Notes: generated by a model from the letters alone, not told the origin. DNA of 64,000 nucleotides from an uncultured Lachnospiraceae bacterium (GCA_947177165.1 CAMWTP010000001.1:1-64000), one strand, 5' to 3'. Shown: positions 27,691-36,689, counted from the stretch's first letter. Numbers and translations: made by a program.

Positions 27691-28347
27691 CTATAGCCGG
27701 AACATAATCTCCTTCCCAATGGAAATAAAGTACGCAACGCCCTGTGAGATCATGCTGAAAAACAGCATCAGGATAAATACAATCACCAGCATTGCAAACA
27801 GGCTCGCCACCATAAACAGCAGGTTCTTTGCCAGACCAAACTCATGGATCTGCCCCATGGCAGAGATGAACAGCATCGCCGCCCACACCAGCGAGAGCAC
27901 ACTGATCACTGTGTAAAACTCCGCCTCATCCACCGTGACGAAATTGCTGAAAACCATCAGCGGAAACTGGATCAGCGGATACGGCGTCAGCGCATAGCAG
28001 CTTGCCATATATACCTGACCGAGCCTTGCCTTGCCGTCAAACAGGGTCGTCAGCCCCCAGTTCCCGACCACAAACATGGCCAGTGGAAATGCCACGCTGG
28101 CAATATACAGGAAGATATTGATTCCCTCCCAGTACACCTTCATGAAGAGAAAACTGGTATAACGCAGCTTCAAAACCCTCACGAGTAAAGTCAGAAACAG
28201 AATCGTATTCGCCGCAGCGTATGTCCCGCGCTTTTCATGGGTGAGATCCCAGAAGCCATCCAGCGGATGGGTAATGCAGTACAGGGCAAACCGCATGCTG
28301 TCAATATATCTTTGAAACGTATCTTTGTTTTTCAATGCATTTATCAT
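27691..28347 (-). CDS. YIP1-family membrane protein
   Basis: The ATG at 28347 follows GGAGG at 5 bases, giving 218 residues; the gene starts 16 bases after the stop of the NHL gene. A short N-terminal amphipathic part (NKDTFQRYIDSMRFALYCIT then HPLDGFWDLTHEKRG) precedes five membrane helices (e.g. ANTILFLTLLVRVLKLRYTS, LLFMVASLFAMLVIVFILML). The motif HPxxxFxxLK/E-like start and five-helix layout are typical of bacterial YIP1 proteins. The function in bacteria is not established; its fixed position between the NHL and DUF5696 genes suggests a membrane subunit of one surface complex. Confidence 0.75.
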   Translation of the reverse strand: MINALKNKDTFQRYIDSMRFALYCITHPLDGFWDLTHEKRGTYAAANTILFLTLLVRVLKLRYTSFLFMKVYWEGINIFLYIASVAFPLAMFVVGNWGLTTLFDGKARLGQVYMASCYALTPYPLIQFPLMVFSNFVTVDEAEFYTVISVLSLVWAAMLFISAMGQIHEFGLAKNLLFMVASLFAMLVIVFILMLFFSMISQGVAYFISIGKEIMFRL

Positions 28348-28363
28348 ACCGACCTCCATTTTT

Positions 28364-29866
28364 CTAATCCCTGAAGATATCTGCGACATCAATTTCATGC
28401 TTGATTCTCCTGACCCTGCCAATGGACAGCGGAATCAGGAACGCTGCCAGAATCACAATGACAATCACAACGATATGATCCTCCACCCACTCTTTGCGGT
28501 ACTGCTTATATGCCCTGGAATAGTTCTCATCATCATACTTTAATTCAAAATATTCCATCGCTTCCTCGTACTTCTCCTGCCGCAGCAGGGAACGGCCGAT
28601 GCCGATGTATGCCAGGTCGTAGTTGCCGTCCAGCTCCATGACCTTCTTCCAGCTCTCCCCTGATGCCTCGTAATTGCCCGCCTCGAAGTCGTCAATCGCG
28701 CTGTAAATCAGGCTTCCGAACTCAGTGGGGGTAAACAGTGTAACGCTGCAGTCCAGGGAATCCAGAACCAGCAGATCGTGTCCCATATGCTCGATCGCGG
28801 ACGGCTGTCGGAAATACCCGTCCATATTTCCGTTTCCGCCGAAGCAGAACACCGTCTTGCCCTGGTCGTCATACCCAAAGAGACGCCCGCGGTTCTTATC
28901 CAGACACACATAGATGTCATTGTCAAAAACCGTCACATCCGTAAAATAAGACGGACCTACATAGCCGCCGCCCTCGCCCCAGTACAGGTCGCCATAGACA
29001 GGAAACTCGCCATTCTGAACCAAAATGTCATTGCCCATCAGATTCAGTTTGCGGATTGCAGACGCAGCTCCGGAATCCAGGTCATCCTCGTCCATTCCGC
29101 CTGCGCATGCGTAGATAAAACCCTCATGGTCTATATAGATATTGTCATACGCCGTGGGCACAAAGGATGTCATGCGCACCCGCTGCTCCTGTGTCGCAAA
29201 TTTCTTCCAGATGTAGTCCACCCAGTTGAACGTGACAGGCGTGGCTCCGACAAACCCTGAGAACGTGCCGTCCGCCTCATACTTGCACAAACCCTGGTTG
29301 ATGCTGGTGGCAATGCAGTAGACACGCCCCGCCGTGTCGATCACAATCTTGGATGGCTGGAAAGTGCTGTCCGCACTGACGGTGGAATCCACCGGCAGAT
29401 TGAACTGGAGCAGGAAATTCAGGTCGCTGTCCACCTTCACAATCCTCGCGTTTCCATTGTCACTGATAAAGATATCCCCCTCATCCGAGATGGCGATATC
29501 CGTCGGACCTGCAAGCTTTTCCTCCCCCTTTTCCCCCTGGATACTGTCGAAGATGCGCGCCACCTCAAACTGCTCTGTGCCAGTCCGCTCAATCTGCACA
29601 ATCCGGTTGTTGCCTGTATCACAGATATAAATCATGTTATCCCTGACAAACATTCCCTGGGGACTGCGGAAATTGAGATCCAGCCCGAACGCCTCCGCCG
29701 TGTAAACGCCCGCCACCGAATAGACATCCGGCGAGTCCTGCACATCGCCCCAATAGTCATAATTGTATGTATAGCTTTTTTCATCAGCCAGAACGCTCAA
29801 TGAGGATGTCGCAAGGACCATCGCCCCGAGCGCTAAGGCACTGATTGATTTGATTATCTTTTTCAT
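28364..29866 (-). CDS. NHL-repeat surface protein with TPR and C-terminal membrane anchor
   Basis: MKKIIKSISALALGAMVLAT followed by SSLSVLADEK is a cleavable signal peptide. Residues 50-370 are NHL-type beta-propeller repeats (FRSPQGMFVRDNMIYICDTG, GPTDIAISDEGDIFISDNGN, IDHEGFIYACAGG). Residues 380-450 form a TPR-like helical unit (FEAGNYEASGESWKKVMELD, GIGRSLLRQEKYEEAMEYFE), and a single membrane helix (VVIVIVILAAFLIPLSIGRV) is near the end. NHL propellers bind proteins, RNA or glycans; here an external binding or scaffold role beside the importer is likely. GAGGTGG precedes ATG 29866. Confidence 0.82.
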   Translation of the reverse strand: MKKIIKSISALALGAMVLATSSLSVLADEKSYTYNYDYWGDVQDSPDVYSVAGVYTAEAFGLDLNFRSPQGMFVRDNMIYICDTGNNRIVQIERTGTEQFEVARIFDSIQGEKGEEKLAGPTDIAISDEGDIFISDNGNARIVKVDSDLNFLLQFNLPVDSTVSADSTFQPSKIVIDTAGRVYCIATSINQGLCKYEADGTFSGFVGATPVTFNWVDYIWKKFATQEQRVRMTSFVPTAYDNIYIDHEGFIYACAGGMDEDDLDSGAASAIRKLNLMGNDILVQNGEFPVYGDLYWGEGGGYVGPSYFTDVTVFDNDIYVCLDKNRGRLFGYDDQGKTVFCFGGNGNMDGYFRQPSAIEHMGHDLLVLDSLDCSVTLFTPTEFGSLIYSAIDDFEAGNYEASGESWKKVMELDGNYDLAYIGIGRSLLRQEKYEEAMEYFELKYDDENYSRAYKQYRKEWVEDHIVVIVIVILAAFLIPLSIGRVRRIKHEIDVADIFRD

Positions 29867-29884
29867 AGGCCACCTCATTCCCTG

Positions 29885-30793
29885 TTAATCCTTCAGACCC
29901 GAGCTTGCCATCGTCTCCAGTATCTGGCTCTCAGAGAAGACAAAGATTGCAATGGGAACGATCATCAGGACAACCAGCACCGCCGCGCCCTGCCCAGTCC
30001 TTGCAATGCCTCCGCTCTGGATTTGCTGCATGGCATACACGAGAGTCTTCTTTTCCTCGGAGTAGATAAATGTGGCAGCCTTGTTGTTCCACAGCCCCTG
30101 CACCGAGAAGATGATCAGCGTCATCCACGCGGGTTTTACGTTGGGCATCACGATGCGGCTGAACACTCTCCACTCACTTGCACCGTCGATCTTTGCCGCC
30201 TCAATCAGGGATGTCGGAAGCCCCTCCATGAACTGCTTCATCAGGAACAGTCCCATCGGCGAGGCAAATCCCGGAATGATGATCGCCCAGTATGTGTCAA
30301 TCCATCCAAGCCTGTTTAAGATCAGATAATTAGGAATCTGCGTCACATAACCGGTAAACATCATCGCCACCGTAACCAGCTTAAAGAATGCCTGGTTGCC
30401 CGGGAAATCATATTTTGCCAGCACAAAGGCGCCCATGGACGCCACGATCAGATGACCCAAAGTGCCGACAAACGTGATAAACACAGTATTGAACAGGTAT
30501 CTTGAAAATGTAACCCACGATTTCCCCATGGTCACAAACAAATCGGAAAAATTGTCTAATGTAGGGTTCTGCGCCAAAATCCTGGGCGGAAACTTGAACA
30601 GTTCGTCCAGAGGCTTTAGTGCGCTGCTCACTGCATAGATCAGCGGAAATGCCATCACAAGCGCCACCAGCAGCAGAAACAGATACAGGAAGATATCTCC
30701 TACAATAGACCGGTTCGGCTTTCTTCTCTTAATCAGCTTTTTGCGGTATACAGGTTCTAAGTTTGCTTGCTCTTTTTTCTTCTTCTTGCTCAT
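29885..30793 (-). CDS. Carbohydrate ABC importer permease (MalG type), second set
   Basis: 302 residues, six predicted helices and the EAA loop SLIEAAKIDGASEWRVFSRI followed by VMPNVKPAW, placing it in the CUT1 MalG group. The N-terminus is unusually basic (SKKKKKEQANLEPVYRKKLI). It starts 1 base after the stop of the partner permease at 30795, so expression is coupled. It delivers the ligand caught by the module-fused binding protein at 31745. Confidence 0.93.
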   Translation of the reverse strand: MSKKKKKEQANLEPVYRKKLIKRRKPNRSIVGDIFLYLFLLLVALVMAFPLIYAVSSALKPLDELFKFPPRILAQNPTLDNFSDLFVTMGKSWVTFSRYLFNTVFITFVGTLGHLIVASMGAFVLAKYDFPGNQAFFKLVTVAMMFTGYVTQIPNYLILNRLGWIDTYWAIIIPGFASPMGLFLMKQFMEGLPTSLIEAAKIDGASEWRVFSRIVMPNVKPAWMTLIIFSVQGLWNNKAATFIYSEEKKTLVYAMQQIQSGGIARTGQGAAVLVVLMIVPIAIFVFSESQILETMASSGLKD

Positions 30794-30794
30794 A

Positions 30795-31733
30795 TCAGGT
30801 TCCTACTCTCCTCAACAGACTTTGGATTGCTTTGTTACAAAGTATCATCATCAGAAACAGGATGGTCGCAATGGCACACGCATAGCCCATCTCGAACCTG
30901 GTGAAGCCGTAGTCGAACAGGTGGGTCACAATCGTGCGGGCTGCGTAATCCGTACTCGGATATCCGCATAGCGCCATGGTGACGTCACAGACTCCAAAGG
31001 CCTGGGTGATTGACATAACCGCACCGAACATCAGCATGGGGCGCATATTGGGAAGCGTGATATACCACAGCTCCTGCCAGCGGTTCTTTACGCCGTCCAT
31101 GTATCCTGCCTCAAACTGCGACCTGTCTACACCCTGCAGACCTGCCACGAAGGAGAGGAACCCGGTGCCCAGACTCATCCACAGAATGACCAGCATACAG
31201 ATCGGCAGCATATAGTCCGGATTGATGAACCACAGCACCGGCGTGTCGATGATACCAAGGTTCATCAGGAAAGCATTTACATACCCGTATGCATCTCCCC
31301 TGAAAAACACAGAGAAGATCACATAGCAGTTGCCCGCAATTGACGGCGCGTAGAATACGACAACCGCCACACTGCGCACCCATCTTGGAAGCTCGTTGAT
31401 CAGCCACGCAAACAGGAATGACATGATGTACCCCAAAGGACCGGTGATGACAGCAATCATCAGGGTGTTCTTGATACCGATAAGGAAGATGTCGTCATCA
31501 AGTATCAGACTGATGTAATTCTGCAGTCCGATAAATCTCGGCTTTTCCAAAATGTTATAGTAAGTAAATCCATAAAAGATAGAAATCACCACGGGCGCTA
31601 CAAAGAACAGCGTAAACAGCAGCGCATAGGGCAGAAGGAACAGGTAACACATCTTGCTCTTTTTCGCCTTCTTCCACGCAACTTGCATGTTGTGCTTCCG
31701 CAGGATCACAAATTTTCTCATATATTCTTTCAT
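30795..31733 (-). CDS. Carbohydrate ABC importer permease (MalF type), second set
   Basis: 312 residues starting at ATG 31733, 11 bases downstream of the binding-protein gene. The first helix (YLFLLPYALLFTLFFVAPVV) and the late EAA-like loop FEAGYMDGVKNRWQELWYIT with LPNMRPML are those of CUT1 MalF/LacF permeases. It should pair with the product at 29885. No ATPase is encoded nearby. Confidence 0.93.
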   Translation of the reverse strand: MKEYMRKFVILRKHNMQVAWKKAKKSKMCYLFLLPYALLFTLFFVAPVVISIFYGFTYYNILEKPRFIGLQNYISLILDDDIFLIGIKNTLMIAVITGPLGYIMSFLFAWLINELPRWVRSVAVVVFYAPSIAGNCYVIFSVFFRGDAYGYVNAFLMNLGIIDTPVLWFINPDYMLPICMLVILWMSLGTGFLSFVAGLQGVDRSQFEAGYMDGVKNRWQELWYITLPNMRPMLMFGAVMSITQAFGVCDVTMALCGYPSTDYAARTIVTHLFDYGFTRFEMGYACAIATILFLMMILCNKAIQSLLRRVGT

Positions 31734-31744
31734 TTTTCACGCCC

Positions 31745-34714
31745 CTATTCTTCATCGATTGGCAGGCCGAACTCGATCCGCTTCTTCTTGATCTCATCAT
31801 TGATTGTGACGGCATAGTCGATGATCGTTTCCCTGGAATCGGTCTTTTCGTTAATCACCTTTCTGATGGCGTTGGTGATATGGCGTCCCGTGAAGTATCC
31901 TCCCGGCACCTCCCGTATTCCAACTGTCTGTTCCCACTGTGCACCGAGCACCTCGATATCATCATTGCTCCAGGAAAGCTGCACGAACGCATCCTTGTTC
32001 GCCGTCGCATAGCGGGCTGAGGAGCCAAGAAGCGCCTCGATCTCGCGCCCAAAACGCACCTGTGTCTCCGGCTGCGCCCACCACTTCATAAACTCCCATG
32101 AATTCTGCCGCAATCCTTCCTCCTCAGTAGCGACCATCATCGTCGCATTTCCGGTAATAAAGTCGGAACGGTCTATATATGTGCTTCCGTCCGCAGCAGT
32201 GTACTCCGTGCCGGGAATCAGTGTGAAATCCCAGAGTCCCCTGATCTCCGGAGCCGATACCATCAGGGTGTTGTATGTTGAATATGCCGCAATGCCAATA
32301 GGCATCTCGCCGGAGCGGAAGCGGCTCACAAAGTCATAGATTGTGGGAAGTCCGTAGTCGTTAAAGTATCTGATGTAATCCTTGAACGCTCTCACGCCCG
32401 GCTCGTCATCAACCTCAGTCTTCGTCCCGTCCTGATTGTACATATCCCCTCCGTACTGGAAAAGAAGCGTAAAGTAAAGGGACAGATCCGGCGCATTGGA
32501 AGCCACCGCCGTGGTTGCCGTCGCCGTGGTGCTGCTGCCCGCCGCTGTCGGTATGCCGATCGAGAGATTGTTTCCCTGTATGGTGGGCAGCATCTCGATC
32601 AGTTCCTGCCATGTGTCGGGAGTTTCAAGCGCAAGCTCCTCCAGGACATCCTTCCTGTAAAACATTACATTGAATGTCTGCGTCTCAGGTATCGCATAAA
32701 TGTGCCCGTCAAGCCCGTACTGTTCATAGGAGCTCTCTGTATAATGGGAGAATACTTCTTCCCAGTCGTCAAACTGCGTGAGATCCTCGACCGCGTTTCG
32801 CAGCGCATAGTTCACAGGCTGATCCGACGCCACGGAAAGTACCACATTGGGTCCTCTCCCCGCCATGACCGCATTCATCAGCGCACTGGGATCGACTACC
32901 TCCACGTTGACCTTGACGCCGCTCTCCGGTGTAAATGTGTCATCCACCATGGACTTTAAGATCGTACCCTGGTCACGTCCGGTAAGTACCCACACCTTGA
33001 TGATGTCCTCGCCGGAACCTTCCGCGTAAACATCTCCCACCGCATTGTAGTCAACCACAAAGGATGCCGCAAAGGATTTCATCTCATGCCACAGACTCAT
33101 GGCCGCATTTGACTTTTTCTTCTCAGGCTCGACATTGGCACCGCTGACTACCAGATAGTCAATGTCAAGCTTGGTTTCGCTCAGATTCAGTGCTGCCGTT
33201 CCCAACGCAGTTATATTGTCCTTGAATGTTGTAAATTCCAGGGTGATCTTCTGCGGCTTTTCGCAGAAGCGCTCCAGCTGTTGGGCTACCGTCTGTGCGG
33301 ACGCGATACCGTCCGCCTTCTGTCCGCTGTACGCCACCATGTCGTCCACGATCTTGAAAAGCCTCTTGGATTCCAGATCCATCGCTTCTATAATTTCGGG
33401 ATAACTTCTCTCGATATAGTAATCTCTGTACTGGTCGGGAGTCGCGCCCGTATATACCAGAACCTTCCGGTAAATCTGGTTGAGCCTGAACGTAGAATCC
33501 TCCAGCTCCTCAAGAATCGTTCCGATACCGCCCAGTGTAGCCTCGAGCCTGATGGTATGGACGCCCCTGGTCAGGTAGAACTGATACGGCGTGCCATCCG
33601 TGTCAGCCAGATCCATATAATCCCAGTCGTTGCTGTAGGCAAACGAAATCTCCTTCAACTCTTCAAAAGGGATCTCACCGTCTATGTAAACGCTTCTGCT
33701 GGACACAACGCCGCGAGAGTAATTCTGACGGCCTTTCACCATGATGTTGTAGTATCCGTCTTCCGGCACTTCAAATTCCCACTCAATCCACTGCCCCGAG
33801 CTTCTCCATGCCTCGCCGCCTACATAGTTCAGCACGGTTTTGGTCACACTGTTGGGCTGTGTTGTCGGGGAAGACCTGTCATACTTTGCATAGAGCGAAG
33901 ATTCGGAACGATAGGTGGAATCCTCCCCCTCGATCAGAGTCATATAGTTTTTCGCTGTATCAGAAGATGTGTCCGCCGGACACTTCGCCATGTATTCCTG
34001 ATAGGTGTCAAGCTCCTGCACTTTCGTAATCTCAAGCCTGCGCAGAATCATGGGCTCATTCTCAGCCTCAAGACCGATCGTATTCTCGCCCTTCTCCAGA
34101 TAAAACATGTACGGGTCGGTGATGTATCCCATGTCATCCCTGAAATACGCTTTCTGCCAGCCTGGCGCCTCAATCTGGCTTGGCCGGATCTCGTTGCCCT
34201 GATTGTCAACCGTCGGTTCTCCCGCATCGGTCCAGATCCTGGTGAACGAAATATTCCTTGCATCCTCAAAAGGAACCTCACCGTTCAGATAGACAACGCG
34301 CTCTGCCGCCACGCCACGGGATTCAGGAAGCAGGTACTCCATAAAAATATTGTAGAATCCCGCTTCCGGCACGTCTATTTTCCAAGTGACCCTGGAATTG
34401 GTGTCCGTAAACAGTGCCTTCTCCTCTCCCTCATAATTGTTGTACACCTCCACGCTGCCGTCAGATTCATAGTCGTACAAATCCACCGCCACACTCTGAT
34501 CGGGATGCGCCGCCCCGGCATGGGCATTCAGATATCCCGTGTAAGTGCCCGTCCTCTGCATGCCTTCGACGTCAGTGTTCAGGTCAGCGCCCGCGTACTT
34601 CTCATGGAAGTCATCTACACCGCGCAGAGACATCAGGAAAGCAATCAGCACTATAACTGCTACGACTGCAACCGCAATAAGAATCTTTTTTCCAGACTTT
34701 CCTTGGCTCTTCAT
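31745..34714 (-). CDS. Membrane-anchored solute-binding protein with two N-terminal carbohydrate-binding-like modules
   Basis: 989 residues from ATG 34714, preceded by GGAGGAAAGG. Residues 1-30 have one membrane anchor (ILIAVAVVAVIVLIAFLMSL) with no lipobox Cys. Two related beta-sandwich modules follow (about 80-235 and 260-440), each with TWKIDVPEAGFYNIFMEYL- or WEFEVPEDGYYNIMVKGR-like strands, a VYLNGEVPFEDARNI or VYIDGEIPFEELKEI segment and a FYLEKGENTIGLEA or FYLTRGVHTIRLEA strand, as in CBM35/CBM6-like modules. Residues 600-989 are a family-1 binding domain (NVMFYRKDVLEELALETPDT, FDFTLIPG-like WDFTLIPGTEY). Such fusions are rare; normal binding proteins have about 430 residues. It is the first gene of the long array, so it may grip a polymer while passing fragments to the permeases. 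Confidence 0.85.
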   Translation of the reverse strand: MKSQGKSGKKILIAVAVVAVIVLIAFLMSLRGVDDFHEKYAGADLNTDVEGMQRTGTYTGYLNAHAGAAHPDQSVAVDLYDYESDGSVEVYNNYEGEEKALFTDTNSRVTWKIDVPEAGFYNIFMEYLLPESRGVAAERVVYLNGEVPFEDARNISFTRIWTDAGEPTVDNQGNEIRPSQIEAPGWQKAYFRDDMGYITDPYMFYLEKGENTIGLEAENEPMILRRLEITKVQELDTYQEYMAKCPADTSSDTAKNYMTLIEGEDSTYRSESSLYAKYDRSSPTTQPNSVTKTVLNYVGGEAWRSSGQWIEWEFEVPEDGYYNIMVKGRQNYSRGVVSSRSVYIDGEIPFEELKEISFAYSNDWDYMDLADTDGTPYQFYLTRGVHTIRLEATLGGIGTILEELEDSTFRLNQIYRKVLVYTGATPDQYRDYYIERSYPEIIEAMDLESKRLFKIVDDMVAYSGQKADGIASAQTVAQQLERFCEKPQKITLEFTTFKDNITALGTAALNLSETKLDIDYLVVSGANVEPEKKKSNAAMSLWHEMKSFAASFVVDYNAVGDVYAEGSGEDIIKVWVLTGRDQGTILKSMVDDTFTPESGVKVNVEVVDPSALMNAVMAGRGPNVVLSVASDQPVNYALRNAVEDLTQFDDWEEVFSHYTESSYEQYGLDGHIYAIPETQTFNVMFYRKDVLEELALETPDTWQELIEMLPTIQGNNLSIGIPTAAGSSTTATATTAVASNAPDLSLYFTLLFQYGGDMYNQDGTKTEVDDEPGVRAFKDYIRYFNDYGLPTIYDFVSRFRSGEMPIGIAAYSTYNTLMVSAPEIRGLWDFTLIPGTEYTAADGSTYIDRSDFITGNATMMVATEEEGLRQNSWEFMKWWAQPETQVRFGREIEALLGSSARYATANKDAFVQLSWSNDDIEVLGAQWEQTVGIREVPGGYFTGRHITNAIRKVINEKTDSRETIIDYAVTINDEIKKKRIEFGLPIDEE

Positions 34715-34798
34715 ACCTTTCCTCCACAAACCAGTATTTTTTATAGGGAACAAATCAACACAATAACTAAAAACAGGTGCATTTTAGCAGCTTTTTTA

Positions 34799-34817
34799 GT
34801 GTAATTTCATATTACAC
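34799..34817. promoter_or_regulatory. Dyad, putative operator of the importer array
   Basis: GTGTAAT (34799-34805) and ATTACAC (34811-34817) are perfect 7-base inverted arms with a 5-base spacer, about 85 bases upstream of the first gene of the array. A regulator site is likely; which regulator binds is unknown. Confidence 0.45.
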
Positions 34818-35014
34818 CATAATTCATTCCATGCACTCCCCATATATTGCTATGCATTATTCATTTATTGCTTTTTATTTGTGCACACTGTACATTTGTG
34901 CTGCTATATTCTCAAAAATCCCAACAAAATGACAAGGCAGTTTCCTCCAACAATAACTTCTCAAAACCCCTTTTATTTTTATAAATATTCATATATAATG
35001 ACTATCAGGAAGTG

Positions 35015-35067
35015 TGAAAAACGCGAAGGATGGCGTTTTTCATCTCTATTGGAGCCGCTAAAGCGGC
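35015..35067 (+). terminator. Two consecutive hairpins in the leader of the DUF1902 remnant
   Basis: TGAAAAACGC (35015-35024) pairs with GCGTTTTTCA (35033-35042), a stem with a run of T in its descending arm, and GCCGCT pairs with AGCGGC (35054-35067) just before the ribosome binding site. They may attenuate or terminate transcription. Confidence 0.4.
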
Positions 35068-35080
35068 ATGGGGGATTATT

Positions 35081-35305
35081 ATGGAATATACGATTGATTT
35101 TACATGGGATAAAGACGCTAATGTATGGATTGCCACTAGCAAGAATATTCCAGGTCTTGTGCTGGAATCCGACTCTTTTGACGCATTAATAAATTGATCG
35201 CACCGTTTTGCTGTTCCAGAATTACTGGCACTAAACTCTCCTGAAACGCATCTTTTTTCTCTTACTTTCAAATCGGAACGGCATGAAAGGGTGTACGAAT
35301 TTTAA
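35081..35305 (+). pseudogene. DUF1902-family small protein interrupted by an in-frame TGA
   Basis: From ATG 35081 (GGGGG upstream) the frame reads MEYTIDFTWDKDANVWIATS then KNIPGLVLESDSFDALIN, TGA, and continues in the same frame with SHRFAVPELLALNSPETHLF to TAA at 35305. Both halves match DUF1902 small proteins, in which this junction is normally read through as a helix, so one nonsense change splits the gene. Such proteins are often the antitoxin-like partner in small gene pairs. It has its own TATAAT and leader hairpins. It lies just upstream of, and in the same direction as, the AraC gene. Confidence 0.65.
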
Positions 35306-35325
35306 GACAAAGGATTGATGGATAT

Positions 35326-36330
35326 ATGACAAACAAAGAACGAAAAACCATAAAGCATCAGGACAACCAAAAGTGCACAAAACCTATTGACTTAGAGCAG
35401 ATCAACGGCAGCGACTTTGATTTCTACAGTGCCAACAGCGATTACATCGGCTCCACAATGATCAACAAGAATCATGAGATCGTCAATTACCGCAACAGCT
35501 CCACGGTGCGCATCTGGTACAATGAACAGCTGGAAAACTATCCGCTTCACTGGCACAATTCCCTCGAGATCATATTGCCCGTCAGCGACTGCTACTACGC
35601 CGCTGTAAACGAGACCACGCATTGTATTCAGGAGGGTGAGATCTTTTTCATACCGCCAGGCACGCTGCACGCAGTATACCCCTCCCCCGCTTCAAGCGGT
35701 GTCCGTTTCGTCTATCTGCTTGACCTCAGCGTCATGGCTCATCTGAAGGATTTTGCCGGTATCCAGCCGCTGCTTTCGAACCCGTTTCTCATGAACAGAG
35801 AGAACTCACCGGAGATCTACAAGGATATTTTTGACCTGCTGATGCAGATGCAGATTGAGTATTTCCGCAAAAATCTATACAGCGAACTCGCTGTCTACTC
35901 CCTGCTGATGACCATGTTCGCAAAGCTTGGCACAAACTACGCAGACAGACTTGCCACCGCTGATATCCAGGCGGGAAAACATCGGGAGTATATCAAGCAG
36001 TTCAACGACCTGTTAGCGTATATCGACGAGCACTACATGGATGCGCTCACACTCGAGGACATGGCTTCGCTGATGGGTTTCAGCAAATTCCATTTCTCCA
36101 GACTGTTCAAGGATTACACGGGCTACACCTTCTGCGACTATCTCAATTACAGGCGCATCAAGGCAACGGAAGAACTGCTGCCGCACGCGGAGCTGCCAAT
36201 CACAGAGATCGCGATGCAGGTAGGCTTCTCGAGCATCTCCACCTTCAACCGCCTGTTCCGTGTATACAAGAAATGCTCTCCCAGCGAGTACCGCAGCAAA
36301 CTGTCCACACATATGCTCAGAAAAGGATAA
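35326..36330 (+). CDS. AraC-family regulator with cupin sensor domain
   Basis: 334 residues. The N-terminal half is an AraC-type cupin (LHWHNSLEIILPVSDCYYAA, IQEGEIFFIPPGTLHAVYPS) that would bind a sugar; the C-terminal 100 residues carry two helix-turn-helix motifs (LTLEDMASLMGFSKFHFSRL and ITEIAMQVGFSSISTFNRLF followed by the CSPSEYRSKL tail). It is transcribed divergently from the importer array starting at 34714 and is the obvious candidate for its activator. It could also act on the xylan block that begins on its other side. AAAGGATTGATGG precedes ATG 35326. Confidence 0.92.
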   Translation: MTNKERKTIKHQDNQKCTKPIDLEQINGSDFDFYSANSDYIGSTMINKNHEIVNYRNSSTVRIWYNEQLENYPLHWHNSLEIILPVSDCYYAAVNETTHCIQEGEIFFIPPGTLHAVYPSPASSGVRFVYLLDLSVMAHLKDFAGIQPLLSNPFLMNRENSPEIYKDIFDLLMQMQIEYFRKNLYSELAVYSLLMTMFAKLGTNYADRLATADIQAGKHREYIKQFNDLLAYIDEHYMDALTLEDMASLMGFSKFHFSRLFKDYTGYTFCDYLNYRRIKATEELLPHAELPITEIAMQVGFSSISTFNRLFRVYKKCSPSEYRSKLSTHMLRKG

Positions 36331-36549
36331 ACGCGGGCATACCATTTATACATTATCGACTCCACACCTGCCTGATATGGAAGCCACAGGCTCTCCCCAG
36401 TTAACGCAGCATCATTGTACGGCATGGCTGCATAATCCGCGTCCAGACATACAGTATCCGAAACAAATGCGCACAATGACACATCCGTTGCAGTTATACC
36501 AAAAAGGTGTAAAAACATGTTAGAGAAAGAGATCAGTTCGGCCAAAGAC

Positions 36550-36678
36550 CTATTGTGGAGAAAGGTCAGCAAATGCCTTGACGCGCTCGCCAGGATTGGC
36601 GATCCCTTTTACCCTCGCTGATGCGTTTTTACAGTCTTTCCTGTACTCTATGATCGCCTGCTTGATCTGTTCGATCAT
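36550..36678 (-). CDS. Possible 42-residue protein
   Basis: The minus strand from ATG 36678 reads MIEQIKQAIIEYRKDCKNAS followed by ARVKGIANPGERVKAFADLS and ends PQ. It is helical and basic, with protein-like composition, but the ribosome binding site is poor. It lies just downstream (minus strand) of the GH43 gene end at 36690, with the start codon 12 bases beyond that stop, as if in the same transcript. It may be a real small protein or a remnant. Confidence 0.35.
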   Translation of the reverse strand: MIEQIKQAIIEYRKDCKNASARVKGIANPGERVKAFADLSPQ

Positions 36679-36689
36679 AATAATAACAT

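Larger units (their letters stand above)
34715..35080. other. Divergent regulatory region of the importer array and the DUF1902 remnant
   Basis: This 366-base AT-rich stretch holds a GTGTAAT/ATTACAC dyad (34799-34817), a TATAAT at 34994-34999 reading towards the DUF1902 remnant, and two hairpins (35015-35042 and 35054-35067). No convincing -35/-10 pair was found for the leftward array, which must nevertheless start here. Confidence 0.5.

Noticed and set aside
33281..34804. Plus-strand open frame of 507 residues opposite the CBM-fused binding protein
   Set aside because: Shadow frame of a well-supported gene; Arg/His/Leu-rich without domains.
34715..35080. CcpA catabolite-repression (cre) site in front of the importer array
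   Set aside because: No stretch close to TGWAARCGYTWNCA was found here; the 34799 dyad does not fit the consensus.
35081..35305. Selenocysteine insertion at the in-frame TGA of the DUF1902 gene
   Set aside because: No SECIS-like hairpin follows the TGA and the family is not known for selenocysteine; a nonsense mutation is simpler.
36147..36572. 141-residue minus-strand frame opposite the end of the AraC gene
   Set aside because: Half of it is antisense to a good gene; the rest has no recognisable domain or start signal.
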